Counted from the first letter of the stretch, positions 53,762 to 63,691 are shown. The stretch is DNA of 64,000 nucleotides from Planctomycetia bacterium (GCA_015075005.1 JABTVC010000002.1:62001-126000), one strand, 5' to 3'. The notes: a model not told the origin generated them from the sequence alone. Numbers and translations: made by a program.

Positions 53762-53895
53762 TGTAATTCTTACTTCAATTTCACAGGCAGATAAGACAAA
53801 GAAAAACAGACCCGCGATAATTTTACGAGAATTGCCAATGTATGGTGATTTCCTTGTGTGTGGTGTAAGCACGCAACTTCAACATTTAATATCCA
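53748..53895 (+). pseudogene. MazF/PemK-type toxin, truncated by an ISL3 fragment
   Basis: The first 48 residues read MKESDVILTSISQADKTKKN, then RPAIILRELPMYGDFLVCGV and STQLQHLI. This is the N-terminal half of a MazF-fold endoribonuclease, with the conserved RPA-x-(I/V)L strand. From about 53890 the frame runs antisense through an ISL3 transposase piece, so the C-terminal half with the remaining active-site residues is gone. The toxin is inactive. Confidence 0.65.
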
Positions 53896-54100
53896 AAGGT
53901 TTCCAGGGTTTCTTTTGTTCTTTCCTTACCCACCCAGACTACCCGACCACTCAGATAGTCCAGAACAACGGTCAAATAGCGCTGTCCCTTCTTAACAGAG
54001 ATTTCGTCTACTGCCAGTATGCGAAGATGCTGATAGTCAGTCTGCGCGTATTGTCGTTCCAGAAAAAGCCGTCGTTGAACGATCTTCGAAAGCACATCAA
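53886..54100 (-). pseudogene. ISL3-family transposase, central fragment
   Basis: The minus-strand frame reads LSKIVQRRLFLERQYAQTDY, then LRILAVDEISVKKGQRYLTV, then VLDYLSGRVVWVGKERTKET. This is the region around the first catalytic Asp (VDEIS) of ISL3 transposases. Both ends are cut, the left one by the MazF remnant and the right one by the baeRF-like gene. Confidence 0.75.
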
Positions 54101-55239
54101 AAACGATAGATCGCAGCCGCGCCGGTTCGCGTTGGCATCCGTTCAGCCGGAACGATCACGACATCGCCGCGTGCCCGGAGCACGCTCTCGCCGAGATCAT
54201 CGAGCACGTCGTCAACGTCCGGGTCGCTCAGGTCACCGCTCGTGATTCTGCCGCTTGAGACATCGATATTTCCTGGAATCAATCGATCGGCCTCGATCAA
54301 CAGCGTTGCAATTCGCCCGGCGATGGCGGCTTTGGCAATGTCATCAAGCTCGTCCGCACCCCGGCCATTTGCCACGGCCGCACCAAATGCTTCAACCAGG
54401 CCGGCCAGCCGCTCGAGGTAATACGGCAGCACAAGTTGCCATGCACGTTCGCGCAGCGCAGCGAGCGGCAAGGCGTCCGGTTGAACGCCGATCGCCTCTT
54501 TCATCAAGAACGGGTTGCGGCTGACGGAACGAAACAGATGATGATGCTCGGGCAGCGCCACCAGTATCAGACGCATCTTCGAGGGTTGCGAACAATGCTG
54601 CAATACCGCCTGGTCGACCGCGCGGAAAAACTGTTCGGTGTCCCGGTCTACGGCATCCTGCTTGACATCGGTACCATGCCATGCCGCGTTCCCGGCAGGC
54701 CCATATGCGCGCCGTGCGCCTTCACGATCGCCGGCATCCTTGCCCAGCAGCTCGCCAGCCGTTTGCGGCACGCCTTCGATCGGCAGTATCTCGTCCAGTG
54801 CGTCGCGATTGCCTTCGAAAACCTTGAACCTGTCTCGGCTCAGAGCAAGGACCTGATAGCGGTCGGCCGACTGCGTGATGCGCATCAGAGGTTTGGTATG
54901 AAAACTGTCAGCGACAACCACCAGCTCGACGACCGGGCGCTGCAGTCTATAAACACGAAACAGTCCGGTCGCGCTCAGTACCGCGAGCCCGTCCGCGGTG
55001 TGATTCCAGAAAGCCCGATCTTTAGCCAGCACCCCGAACGGCTGCATAAGCGACCTGATTTCCCGCTTCGGGTATTTTTGACGCAATGACTCCTCCATCT
55101 TCTTTACGAGGTTGCGGAAGCGGATGGGATCCTGTGTATTGTCCGGATGGTGCCTGTGGGTAGGCTGATACAGGGATAGACAAGGTGGTTCGTGCCCGCC
55201 AGTCAGAATGTCCGGGTAATCTTGTGCAAGTGAATTCAT
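54097..55239 (-). CDS. baeRF-like protein (bacterial archaeo-eukaryotic release factor superfamily)
   Basis: I prefer the ATG at 55239, preceded by GGAGG, over the longer frame, giving 380 residues. The protein begins YPDILTGGHEPPCLSLYQPT and contains RNLVKKMEESLRQKYPKREI, then DGLAVLSATGLFRVYRLQRP, and a C-terminal region with ILVALPEHHHLFRSVSRNPF. This is the layout of baeRF family 3/7 proteins, which resemble eRF1 domains 2-3 and may act on ribosomes; no activity is proven. The gene is GC-rich and wedged between two ISL3 fragments, so transfer is likely. The frame is intact. Confidence 0.7.
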   Translation of the reverse strand: MNSLAQDYPDILTGGHEPPCLSLYQPTHRHHPDNTQDPIRFRNLVKKMEESLRQKYPKREIRSLMQPFGVLAKDRAFWNHTADGLAVLSATGLFRVYRLQRPVVELVVVADSFHTKPLMRITQSADRYQVLALSRDRFKVFEGNRDALDEILPIEGVPQTAGELLGKDAGDREGARRAYGPAGNAAWHGTDVKQDAVDRDTEQFFRAVDQAVLQHCSQPSKMRLILVALPEHHHLFRSVSRNPFLMKEAIGVQPDALPLAALRERAWQLVLPYYLERLAGLVEAFGAAVANGRGADELDDIAKAAIAGRIATLLIEADRLIPGNIDVSSGRITSGDLSDPDVDDVLDDLGESVLRARGDVVIVPAERMPTRTGAAAIYRF

Positions 55240-55324
55240 GGTCGTGGTACCTCCAATAATGTTCTGTAGGGCATATCGCAAGCGCTGCGTCGCCGGTTCA
55301 ATGACGGGACAACTGCGGATTGCG

Positions 55325-55440
55325 TTCGATGAACTTAGGAAATTGCTTTTTTCTATTGGAGTGGCCAGTTTAGCAAAAACTAAAGAAAATTACAAGTTTT
55401 TTTATTTTATCAGCCCTACTGAACATCATCTGAAAGTTTT
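55325..55440. repeat. Direct repeat, right copy (left copy 53445-53560)
   Basis: This imperfect direct copy of the left repeat has the core TTTTTATTTTATCAGCCCTA followed by CTGAACAT. It lies between the baeRF-like gene's upstream side and an ISL3 transposase C-terminus, consistent with being that element's end. Confidence 0.6.
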
Positions 55441-55492
55441 TCTTGTTTTTGCGACGTTCTTCTCCCAATTAGTTTGCAAAAGCCTGTAATTT

Positions 55493-55640
55493 TTAACGAA
55501 AGTACCGTTCGTCGTCATGAAATCCATAAGCTTTTCTTTTGATAACCTTGATCTTATTATTAACCCCTTCGAGTTTACTCGTATGAATTTTATAGTCACA
55601 GTGATTCAAGATTCCATAGCTGTGTTTCATAAGCATGTTT
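55493..55640 (-). pseudogene. ISL3-family transposase, C-terminal fragment
   Basis: On the minus strand one frame reads LNHCDYKIHTSKLEGVNNKI, then KVIKRKAYGFHDDERYFR, the conserved C-terminal block with the final catalytic Glu (LEGVNNKIK) of ISL3 transposases. A stop follows at once where LKI would be expected in another frame. The upstream part is not recognisable. Confidence 0.75.
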
Positions 55641-55662
55641 GCAAACTTATGCACAACAGATT

Positions 55663-55857
55663 TTAAAGATTTTTAAGAGATATTAAAATTTCTCCCGCAT
55701 CTATACATCTGCAGATAGGGCATTTTTCTTTTGAAATAATAGACCCTCGCTCTTTAAGCGGCATAAATGCCGCCTTAAAAGAACGAGACGTTATTTGCCA
55801 ATTGCCTCCATATTCTTTCAGATTCCCGCAAGAACAATATACTACTGGCTCAAACAT
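55663..55857 (-). CDS. Small cysteine-rich protein, unknown function
   Basis: The 64-residue protein has a C-x-C pair near the N-terminus (VVYCSCGNLKEYGG) and a C-x2-C-x-C cluster near the C-terminus (KEKCPICRCIDAGE), which could bind zinc as a small ribbon. GAGGTGA lies six bases upstream of the ATG at 55857, one of the best ribosome binding sites in the window and the main reason for calling it real. No family is recognised. It stands alone between an ISL3 remnant and a palindromic repeat. Confidence 0.55.
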   Translation of the reverse strand: MFEPVVYCSCGNLKEYGGNWQITSRSFKAAFMPLKERGSIISKEKCPICRCIDAGEILISLKNL

Positions 55858-55920
55858 GGGTGTTCACCTCAAAATTATGGATATTCTGTTTGTAGCACAA
55901 TAAAATTCAATAGGGTGAAT

Positions 55921-55980
55921 AGCTCCGCAGGAGCGGCCTGTACGCGAGTGACAGGGAGACAGGTCGCTCCTAACGGAGCT
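55921..55980. repeat. 60-bp near-perfect palindromic repeat (REP/MITE-like)
   Basis: The left arm is AGCTCCG-CAGGAGCGGCC-TGT. The right arm, read on the opposite strand, is AGCTCCGTTAGGAGCGACCT-GT. The arms pair over about 20 of 22 positions around a 17-base loop. GGAGCG/CGCTCC palindromes bounded by AGCTCCG are typical dispersed repeats. There is no T-run, so it is not a terminator. Confidence 0.75.
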
Positions 55981-56327
55981 CATATGTGCTATGGTGTCTT
56001 ATCTTGCTACAAACAGGTTGATCCTCCGGAGCTTGTCGGTAATACGTTTTTCAAAAAACTAGAGTGTTACAAGAATTTTAACCCGGGTGCTGTCACGCGC
56101 CTGAATCCAAGACTGTTCGAACAGTTGTCGTAATCCGTATAGGGGAAGCCATCTTCGCTTATTCGTATTCTACTATAAAAAGTGATGATGACGCAATAGA
56201 CTGTTTTCCGATTATTACCGCGAGCAATTGCTATGAAAAAACTAAACCGTTACAAATGTGATCCCGGCTTGTCCATGGTAGAGAATCAAATAATGTTAAT
56301 GTTATTGGTGGCTATTATTCATATACG
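55981..56327. other. Intergenic stretch, no gene or RNA seen
   Basis: No frame with coding character and no tRNA-like cloverleaf could be found between the palindrome and the promoter at 56328. Confidence 0.4.
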
Positions 56328-56356
56328 TTGACTTAACACAAGACTTTTGTTAAAAT
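56328..56356 (+). promoter_or_regulatory. Promoter for the ROK-lepA-lepB-lptB cluster
   Basis: TTGACT (56328-56333) and TAAAAT (56351-56356) are separated by exactly 17 bases. The leader to the ROK start would be about 230 bases and contains the second copy of the CCTCC repeat (56433-56488). Confidence 0.55.
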
Positions 56357-56594
56357 TTTTAGCTTATATAAAATAGATTACGAAGTCGTAGTATTGCTGC
56401 ATAAGAACATCTTTTTTTGCAAGTTTTTTTACCCCCTCCCGTTATCCCCCTCCTTGCGAATGAGGGGAAACAGGGTGATTCATTTTGGCTGAGCCAAGGG
56501 TATTTTACGTATTATTGACAGTGTCCGCTGGCACGCGATGCAGGATTTGTTGAATACGTGCAGCCGTCTTCTCGCAGAATAAGGACTTACAAAA

Positions 56595-57554
56595 TTGGGT
56601 AATTGTATTGTTGGTATTGACCTGGGTGGTACAAATTTAAAAGCCGGTATCGTTGATACAGAAGGGAAAATCCTCCATCGGCTTTCCGTAAAAACCCATT
56701 CTGACGCAGATTCACAAATCATATCGAATCAAATACTTGAACTGATTGCTGAAATTATCCGGAGCGCTCAGGTAAAGACATCTGATATAATAGGCATTGG
56801 GCTGGGATCGCCTGGTCTTGTCGATAAAAAAGGAGAAACGGTCCTCTTTTCTCCCAACCTGCCACGATGGCGGAATATTCCTATCAAACGTATAGTGGCG
56901 GAACGGTTTTCAAAACCCTGTGTGCTGGAAAATGATGCCAATGCTGCTGCATGGGGTGAGAAATGGGCTGGGGCAGGCAAGGAATCCGGCTCATTGGTAA
57001 TGCTGACACTAGGCACGGGTGTTGGCGGGGGTATTGTTATCAATAATAAGATATGGCGGGGCGCCAACAATGTGGCGGCAGAGATTGGGCATATGGTAAT
57101 CCAGATGGATGGGCCTCAATGCAATTGCGGCAATCGTGGCTGTGTCGAGGTATATGCGTCGGCTACGGGCATGGTGCGGCGTTTTAAGGAGTTATTACAG
57201 GAAGGTATGCCGTCGCTCATAAAAGTTTCCGGTGAAATTACGGCAAAGATGATTAATGAAGCAGCATTGCAGGGTGATAAGGTGTCGCTGGATGTTATTG
57301 ATGAGACGGGTCGTTACCTGGGAATTGCCCTTATAAATATTATGCATGTATTAAACCCGGAGATGATTATATTGGCAGGTGGCATGATCGGCTCCGGAGA
57401 ATTATTGATGAATCCCATCAGACGGGCAACTGCGCAAAGGGCATTTGAGGCATCATATAAAGATACGAAGATTGTGTTTTCGCAGCTTGGAAACGATGCA
57501 GGGATTATAGGAGCGGCTGGATGTCTACTGAAAGAATCAGAAACTTTTGCATAA
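56595..57554 (+). CDS. ROK-family sugar kinase (glucokinase-like)
   Basis: The 319-residue protein has the ATP phosphate loop [17 protein letters not shown] at the start, the catalytic [31 protein letters not shown], and the zinc-binding EIGHM...[14 protein letters not shown] signature of ROK enzymes. Sugar specificity is probably glucose but not certain. A TTG start is used: AAGGA lies nine bases before it and the frame begins directly with the conserved domain. The last 34 bases overlap lepA, so the two are cotranscribed. Confidence 0.9.
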   Translation: MGNCIVGIDLGGTNLKAGIVDTEGKILHRLSVKTHSDADSQIISNQILELIAEIIRSAQVKTSDIIGIGLGSPGLVDKKGETVLFSPNLPRWRNIPIKRIVAERFSKPCVLENDANAAAWGEKWAGAGKESGSLVMLTLGTGVGGGIVINNKIWRGANNVAAEIGHMVIQMDGPQCNCGNRGCVEVYASATGMVRRFKELLQEGMPSLIKVSGEITAKMINEAALQGDKVSLDVIDETGRYLGIALINIMHVLNPEMIILAGGMIGSGELLMNPIRRATAQRAFEASYKDTKIVFSQLGNDAGIIGAAGCLLKESETFA

Positions 57555-59317
57555 TTGCACACATTGACCACGGGAAGTCTACCCTGGCGGATCGTTTACT
57601 GGAAAAGACCCATACCATTACATCCAGGGAGTTCCGCAATCAGATGCTGGACGACATGGATCTGGAGCGTGAACGCGGTATTACCATCAAGGCTAGTGCG
57701 GTTGCATTGAATCTCACGCGGGATGGCAAGGAATATAATTTAAACCTCATAGATACTCCGGGTCATGTGGACTTTAGCTACGAGGTTTCCCGAAGCCTTG
57801 GCGCCTGCGAAGGTGCGCTGTTGCTGGTGGATGCTTCCCAGGGCGTGGAGGCGCAGACGGTAGCCAACGCCTATCTTGCCATGGAACACAATTTGGCGAT
57901 TATTCCCGTCATTAGCAAGATAGACCTGCCACAATCCCGACCCTATGATGTGCTCACGGAAATGGAAAAGACCCTGGGGATTGACCCCAGCGAGGCACTC
58001 ATGGTCAGCGCAAAGACAGGGGAAGGTGTTGATGAAATCTTCGGGGCTGTTATCAAGCGCATCCCGCCACCCACAGGCAACTCCCATGCACCCCTGAAAT
58101 CTTTGATCTTTGATTCGGTGTATGATGAATATCGCGGTGTTATTGTGTATCTGCGTATCTTTGACGGCTCTGTTAAGGTAGGCGACGAGATCTATATGAT
58201 GAAAACAAAGAGCTCTTTTAAGGTGGAAGAGGTCGGCGTTTTCAAACCCAAGATGGTAGTCAAAGACTGCCTCTTTGCGGGGGAGGTAGGTTACTGCATT
58301 GCCAATATAAAATCCATTCGTGATGTCAAGGTTGGAGATACTGTTACCCACAACAGGGAAAGGGCAGCAGAGGCGTTGCCCGGGTATCGGGCGCCGGTGC
58401 CTATGGTGTACTGCGGTATTTACCCTGCGGATAATGCCGATTTTCATCTTCTTCGGGAGGCATTGGAGCGTTTGAGTCTGAATGATTCGTCATTTACCTT
58501 TGAACCTGAAACATCACAGGCGCTTGGATTTGGATTCCGGTGCGGATTCCTCGGCCTCTTACACATGGAAATTGTCCAGGAACGACTGGAGCGCGAGAGC
58601 AATATTAATATTGTACAAACTGCTCCCAACGTAACCTATGAGATGTTAAAAACCAATAAAGAGGTGGTGAGGGTTGATAATCCGGAAAATGTTCCACCGG
58701 TGAATGAAATCGAAGAATTCCGTGAACCGGTGGTACGCGCCAGTTTTGTCTTGCCAACAGAATACGTAGGGACTATTATGCAGTTCGCTGAAGGGCGCAG
58801 GGGGAGATACAAGAGCACCGATTATCTCAGTGAAAAGCGTGCGATACTTACCTATGAATTACCATTAGCTGAGATTATCTTTGATTTTTTCGATAAGATG
58901 AAATCAGCCACAAGAGGTTATGGGACACTGGACTACGATTTCATAGGGTATGAGGCTGCAGAGCTCGTAAAACTGGACATCATGGTGTCAGGCAAGCGGG
59001 TAGATGCACTTTCGACAATTGTGCACAGGAAAGATGCAGAGATTAAGGGTAGGAGGCTTGTTAAAAAGCTCAAGAATGAAATTTCACGACACCTCTTTGA
59101 GGTCGTTATACAGGCGGCTATTGGGAGCAGGATTATTGCCAGGGAATCGATCCGTCCAATTGCGAAAAATGTGACAGCCAAGTGTTATGGCGGCGATATT
59201 ACGCGAAAACGAAAACTTTTGGAAAAACAGAAAGAAGGTAAAAAAAGGATGAAGTCCGTTGGGAATGTAGAAATCCCACAAAAGGCATTCTTGTCTGTAT
59301 TATCCGTTGATGAATGA
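57521..59317 (+). CDS. lepA: Elongation factor 4 (LepA), ribosome back-translocase GTPase
   Basis: The 598-residue protein has the P-loop [16 protein letters not shown] near residue 15, the switch I region [26 protein letters not shown], and the base-specific SKIDLP. The C-terminal EF4-specific domain ends with [14 protein letters not shown]. The length and order match the family. It starts inside the ROK gene and is followed eight bases later by lepB, the classic lepA-lepB pairing. Confidence 0.98.
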   Translation: MSTERIRNFCIIAHIDHGKSTLADRLLEKTHTITSREFRNQMLDDMDLERERGITIKASAVALNLTRDGKEYNLNLIDTPGHVDFSYEVSRSLGACEGALLLVDASQGVEAQTVANAYLAMEHNLAIIPVISKIDLPQSRPYDVLTEMEKTLGIDPSEALMVSAKTGEGVDEIFGAVIKRIPPPTGNSHAPLKSLIFDSVYDEYRGVIVYLRIFDGSVKVGDEIYMMKTKSSFKVEEVGVFKPKMVVKDCLFAGEVGYCIANIKSIRDVKVGDTVTHNRERAAEALPGYRAPVPMVYCGIYPADNADFHLLREALERLSLNDSSFTFEPETSQALGFGFRCGFLGLLHMEIVQERLERESNINIVQTAPNVTYEMLKTNKEVVRVDNPENVPPVNEIEEFREPVVRASFVLPTEYVGTIMQFAEGRRGRYKSTDYLSEKRAILTYELPLAEIIFDFFDKMKSATRGYGTLDYDFIGYEAAELVKLDIMVSGKRVDALSTIVHRKDAEIKGRRLVKKLKNEISRHLFEVVIQAAIGSRIIARESIRPIAKNVTAKCYGGDITRKRKLLEKQKEGKKRMKSVGNVEIPQKAFLSVLSVDE

Positions 59318-59325
59318 GGTGAAGC

Positions 59326-60831
59326 GTGGCAGACATAAAAGAAAAACAAGCAATCCCCATGGTAAACGATAAGAAAAAAAAACATAAAGGAAAATTACGC
59401 GAAAATATTGAATCCATAGCCATCGCCATCGCACTAGCCTTCGCTATTCGCTATTTCGTGGTAGAGGCATTTAAAATTCCTACGGGCTCAATGGCTCCTA
59501 CCTTATTGGGTGAGCACAAAGATGTTAAATGCCCAAATTGCGGCTGGTTTTTTTATGCTGACCGCCAAAGTGAGGGAGCTACGTGTCCAAATTGCCAATT
59601 CGAGATCGGCCTCTCTGCTTACTGTGACGTTTGCAACAGTAAAATCAAGTATAATTGGCCTGCGTGGTTATGGCGGAAGGGGCATTGCCCGCGATGTCAA
59701 ACTGCAATCGCCTGGTCAAACCTGTCAAATCGGATTATCCATGGCGGAAACAGGATTGTGGTTAACAAATTCTGGTATAAGTTTAAAAAACCACAGCGAT
59801 GGAACATCGTGGTATTTATCTACCCATTATATGATCTCACCTGTAAAAGTTGTTCCTCGCAACTTCCCGATACGGAATGGCACAAAGGTTTCCACTGTCC
59901 ACGATGTGGCTCGACAAGATTTTCAAAGAAAAAAAAGAATTACATTAAACGGCTTGTTGGTTTACCTGGTGAAAAGCTTCAGATCGTTAATGGTGATATT
60001 TATATTAATGATAAGATACAACGAAAACCTGATTCTGTGCAGAACATGCTATGGCTGCCAGTCTATGACAGTAATTATTTAGTAAAAGAAGAGGATTTCC
60101 CAACATGGATAACTGACAGCAATGCCTGGAAGATTAATAGTGAGTCGCTTACCCTGGATACCCTGTCCCGGGAAGGTTCTGATGTATCTCTGGTGACATT
60201 TGGACGGAGTGTTTCCGACCAAAATGGTTACAATAACAGGGCAGGTCACAACGAAATGGGCGATATCAAGATTAGTTTTGATGTAACGCTCTTAAAAGGT
60301 TCTCAATCTTTGGAACTTGTCCTGGAGAAAAATGGCGATGTATTTACTGCTCGTATTCCCACAACTGATTCAGGCGGAAAAAGTCTCCTTATGAAAACCG
60401 GAACTATCGTTTTAGAAAAAGATGTCCATTTACAAACCGGACAACGACACAAGATCGAGTTCTCAAATGTGGATCATGTCATATCCCTTTCGATAAACGG
60501 TAATAAAGATTTCGTATTTGACTATGACGACGGGACGATACCTGATCCTCTCCCGTTTGACAAGGCCAAGATTCGTTTTGGCGGTATACAGGCAAATGCG
60601 ACCTTTGAACATATTAAGATTTTTCATGATATTTATTATGCCAATCTCTCCGCTGGCACATGGGGAACAACCAAGCCGGTTCAATTGGGAGAGAAGGATT
60701 ATTTTATGCTTGGAGACAATAGCAGAAACAGTAATGATAGCCGTGTATGGAAGTTTGTTCCGGAAAAAAATATTGTGGGTAAGGCATTTTTTGTATTCTG
60801 GCCTCCGAATACTATTAAGTTTATAAAATAA
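59326..60831 (+). CDS. lepB: Signal peptidase I with zinc-ribbon inserts
   Basis: The 501-residue membrane protease removes signal peptides. One N-terminal membrane helix (IAIAIALAFAIRYFVVEAF) leads to the catalytic Ser55 in KIPTGSMAPTLLGEH. The Lys of the Ser/Lys dyad is probably Lys208 in NYIKRLVGLPGEKLQIVNGD, and box E is MLGDNSRNSNDSR. Between the Ser and Lys regions lie several CxxC pairs (CPNCGW, CPNCQF, CDVCNS, CPRCQT, CKSC, CPRCGS), enough for three zinc ribbons. A further insert of about 200 residues between about 230 and 450 resembles a beta-rich domain. Most bacterial LepB proteins are 180-320 residues. lptB follows after three bases. Confidence 0.93.
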   Translation: MADIKEKQAIPMVNDKKKKHKGKLRENIESIAIAIALAFAIRYFVVEAFKIPTGSMAPTLLGEHKDVKCPNCGWFFYADRQSEGATCPNCQFEIGLSAYCDVCNSKIKYNWPAWLWRKGHCPRCQTAIAWSNLSNRIIHGGNRIVVNKFWYKFKKPQRWNIVVFIYPLYDLTCKSCSSQLPDTEWHKGFHCPRCGSTRFSKKKKNYIKRLVGLPGEKLQIVNGDIYINDKIQRKPDSVQNMLWLPVYDSNYLVKEEDFPTWITDSNAWKINSESLTLDTLSREGSDVSLVTFGRSVSDQNGYNNRAGHNEMGDIKISFDVTLLKGSQSLELVLEKNGDVFTARIPTTDSGGKSLLMKTGTIVLEKDVHLQTGQRHKIEFSNVDHVISLSINGNKDFVFDYDDGTIPDPLPFDKAKIRFGGIQANATFEHIKIFHDIYYANLSAGTWGTTKPVQLGEKDYFMLGDNSRNSNDSRVWKFVPEKNIVGKAFFVFWPPNTIKFIK

Positions 60832-60834
60832 TTT

Positions 60835-61653
60835 ATGAATTTACTCAGAGCAGAGGGACTAACGAAGTCGTACGGTAAACGCACCGTTGTAAATCAGGTT
60901 AGCTTTGAGGTTAATGACGGAGAAATCGTGGGATTACTCGGCCAAAATGGTGCGGGCAAAAGTACTTCCTTCAATATGATTATTGGTGTTATTCGGCCGG
61001 ATAGTGGCCGGGTAATCTTCCAGAACGAGGATATTACCGGCCTCCCCATTTACTTGCGTGCACGGAAAGGGATGGGTTACTTGTGCCAGGAAACATCGGT
61101 CTTCAGGCGTCTCACGGTGGAGGAAAACATCCTTGCCATTCTTGAGTCGCACCGATACAGTTCCGAAGAGAAATACAAACGCACGATCGAATTACTTACC
61201 GAATTTAACTTAAAATCTCTGGCAAAGAGCAAAGCATTTACCTTGTCAGGCGGAGAGAGAAGGCGTCTCGAAATTGCACGGGCGCTCGCCAGTTCCCCCT
61301 CCATGATCCTCCTTGACGAGCCGTTTACTGGCGTTGACCCCATTGCCGTCAGTGAGGTACAGGATATCCTCCTGAGACTCAAGAACAAGGGGATCGGTCT
61401 TCTGATCACAGATCACAATGTCCGTGAAGCCCTTAGCATCACAAATCACTCGTATATTATAAGCGAAGGCACGGTTGTTGCCAAAGGCACTACCCAGGAG
61501 ATACTGAGCAATCCCATCGCCCGCCAATCCTATTTGGGGGATAATTTTCCTACCAGTGAACATAGGTTGGCAGACTTCAAAGACATCAATAGCCAAAAGC
61601 CGAAGGACGCAGACCGGAAACCCATCATTCGCAAAGATACTATTATCAAGTAA
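60835..61653 (+). CDS. lptB: LPS export ABC transporter ATP-binding protein
   Basis: LptB powers extraction of lipopolysaccharide from the inner membrane with LptF/LptG. The 272-residue ATPase has Walker A GQNGAGKSTSFNM near residue 40, the Q-loop LCQETSVFRRLTVEENILAI (the LPS-family RLTVEEN signature), the ABC signature LSGGERRRLEIARALA, Walker B ILLDEPFTGVDPIAV and switch His in ITDHNVREAL. About 30 charged residues are added at the C-terminus. LptF/LptG are not in the window. Confidence 0.93.
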   Translation: MNLLRAEGLTKSYGKRTVVNQVSFEVNDGEIVGLLGQNGAGKSTSFNMIIGVIRPDSGRVIFQNEDITGLPIYLRARKGMGYLCQETSVFRRLTVEENILAILESHRYSSEEKYKRTIELLTEFNLKSLAKSKAFTLSGGERRRLEIARALASSPSMILLDEPFTGVDPIAVSEVQDILLRLKNKGIGLLITDHNVREALSITNHSYIISEGTVVAKGTTQEILSNPIARQSYLGDNFPTSEHRLADFKDINSQKPKDADRKPIIRKDTIIK

Positions 61654-61882
61654 TATTTTCCATCCTGTAATTTTTAAGAACACAGGGATTTCCAAAAGTC
61701 AATGGCCGTGTTCATCATTTCTCATATTCTTATAGTATTATTCTACAAAAACCTTTCAAAGCTAAAATTGGTTATTGAGATTTAGAAAATTGGAATTTAT
61801 TTGTTATGTGATGCCTGGTATTTGTTATTTTATATAAGTTTCATTATTTGATTGCAGCTCCGCTGCGCTAGGCATCTTCGTC

Positions 61883-63691
61883 ATGTGCGCTATGGACAAA
61901 GAAGAATTTTTCAGTGAAGACGTTTTGACAGGCAAAATATACGACAGGACAGTTATCAAAAAGCTGTTATCGTATGTACTGCGTTATAAAGTATCAGGTT
62001 TATTGTCTATTTTTGTGGTGCTCATTACTACCGTTTTGTTTTTGCTTGGTCCGTATCTCTTTGGATATGCAATTGATCACGGCATCAACAAGGGCGATAA
62101 GGCATTAATATACAGGACGGCATTGGCCATGCTTGGGATCGAAACATTACGGCTTATATTAGTGGTGGTGCAAAGTTATAATATTCAGATCATTGGTCAA
62201 AAGGTCATGCTGGATGTGCGCATGGAACTTTTTAGTCACGTCCAATCACTTCCCGTCTCTTTTTTTGATAAAAATCCCGTCGGGAGGGTCGTCACACGCC
62301 TGACCAACGATATTGCAGCCATCGGAGAACTCTTTTCAGCCGGTGTTATTGTGGTAATCGGAGACATCTTCATCATCATCGGGATATTTGTGGCTATGGT
62401 GATGCTCAACTGGAAGCTTGCCGTCATCACAATTTCTGTCTTTCCCATCATTATCGTGATTGCCCTCTGGTTCGGGAAGTATATGAAGAATTCGTTTCGG
62501 GAGATACGGCGCAAGCTGGCACGCATCAACGCCTATCTCAATGAAAATATCACAGGAATGAAGGTCATTCAGCTCTTCAATAGGGAGAAAAAGAATTATG
62601 CCAAATTTGATGAGATCAATGATGACTACTTAAAGGAACAGGTCAAATATATCCGCTATTTTGCAGTGTTCCAGCCGGCAATAAACCTGGTGAGTGCATT
62701 GGCGGTTGGCCTGGTACTCTGGTATGGCGCCGTGAGGTACATGCATGGTTTTCTCACCCTTGGCGTCTTAGTGGCATTCCTGGCGTACATTCATGACTTA
62801 TTTGACCCTATCCGGGATATTGTAGAAAAATACAATGTTTTCCAGGGCGCTATGGCGTCATCCGAACGGGTATTCGGTCTCATGAGAGAGCCAGCCGAGG
62901 TAGATTATATTCTTTCCAATCCATCGAGGGAAGTTTCTCAGAGAGATTTTAAAGGAGAGATAGAATTCCGGCATATCTGGTTTGCTTACAATAATGATTA
63001 TGTATTGAAAGACATTTCTTTTCACATAAGCCCCGGGCAGTCGGTTGCGCTGGTGGGGGTAACCGGCAGCGGGAAGACGTCGATTGCAAGCGTACTGACG
63101 CGGCTCTATGAAATCCAAAAGGGTACTATCCTGCTGGATCAGATTGATATCCGGAAAATAGAGAAGGTGGGACTGCGATACATCATTGGATTGGTAAGCC
63201 AGGATGTCTTTTTATTTGCAGGCACATTACGAGATAACATTACCCTATTCAACCCCATACCCAATGCAACAGTGTTAGAGACCATCGGGGCATTAGGGTT
63301 AATGCCCTTTATCGACCGCATGCCCAGGGGTCTTGATATGGAAATTGCCGAACGGGGTGCAAATCTCTCGGTAGGCGAACGCCAATTTATTTCTCTTTCC
63401 AGGATTATCCTTTCCGACCCGCGGGTGATAATCCTTGACGAGGCAACATCCAATATGGACCCTATCGCAGAGGTCTTGATCCAGAATGCCATTCAAAAGG
63501 TCACACAAGGCAGGACGTCCATCTTCATTGCCCATCGGTTATCCACCATCCTCCACTGTGATAAGATTATTGTATTAAACAAGGGCGAGAAGGTGGAAGA
63601 GGGCAGTCACGAAGAACTCCTGCGGTCAGGCGGTCTTTACAGCCAGTTATATAAGGTGTATATGAAGGAGGAGTTGATAGGGCATGGGTAA
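61883..63691 (+). CDS. MsbA-like ABC exporter (membrane and ATPase domains fused)
   Basis: The 602-residue half-transporter has six membrane helices in the first 320 residues (for example VSGLLSIFVVLITTVLFLLG), followed by the ATPase domain with Walker A VGVTGSGKTSIASVL near residue 395, Q-loop GLVSQDVFLFAGTLRDN, signature LSVGERQFISLSRIILSDPR and Walker B VIILDEATSNMD. This is the layout of MsbA and multidrug exporters. Its position after lptB makes a lipid A flippase role plausible, but other substrates are possible. Two in-frame ATGs nine bases apart (61883 and 61892) lack clear ribosome binding sites. Confidence 0.88.
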   Translation: MCAMDKEEFFSEDVLTGKIYDRTVIKKLLSYVLRYKVSGLLSIFVVLITTVLFLLGPYLFGYAIDHGINKGDKALIYRTALAMLGIETLRLILVVVQSYNIQIIGQKVMLDVRMELFSHVQSLPVSFFDKNPVGRVVTRLTNDIAAIGELFSAGVIVVIGDIFIIIGIFVAMVMLNWKLAVITISVFPIIIVIALWFGKYMKNSFREIRRKLARINAYLNENITGMKVIQLFNREKKNYAKFDEINDDYLKEQVKYIRYFAVFQPAINLVSALAVGLVLWYGAVRYMHGFLTLGVLVAFLAYIHDLFDPIRDIVEKYNVFQGAMASSERVFGLMREPAEVDYILSNPSREVSQRDFKGEIEFRHIWFAYNNDYVLKDISFHISPGQSVALVGVTGSGKTSIASVLTRLYEIQKGTILLDQIDIRKIEKVGLRYIIGLVSQDVFLFAGTLRDNITLFNPIPNATVLETIGALGLMPFIDRMPRGLDMEIAERGANLSVGERQFISLSRIILSDPRVIILDEATSNMDPIAEVLIQNAIQKVTQGRTSIFIAHRLSTILHCDKIIVLNKGEKVEEGSHEELLRSGGLYSQLYKVYMKEELIGHG

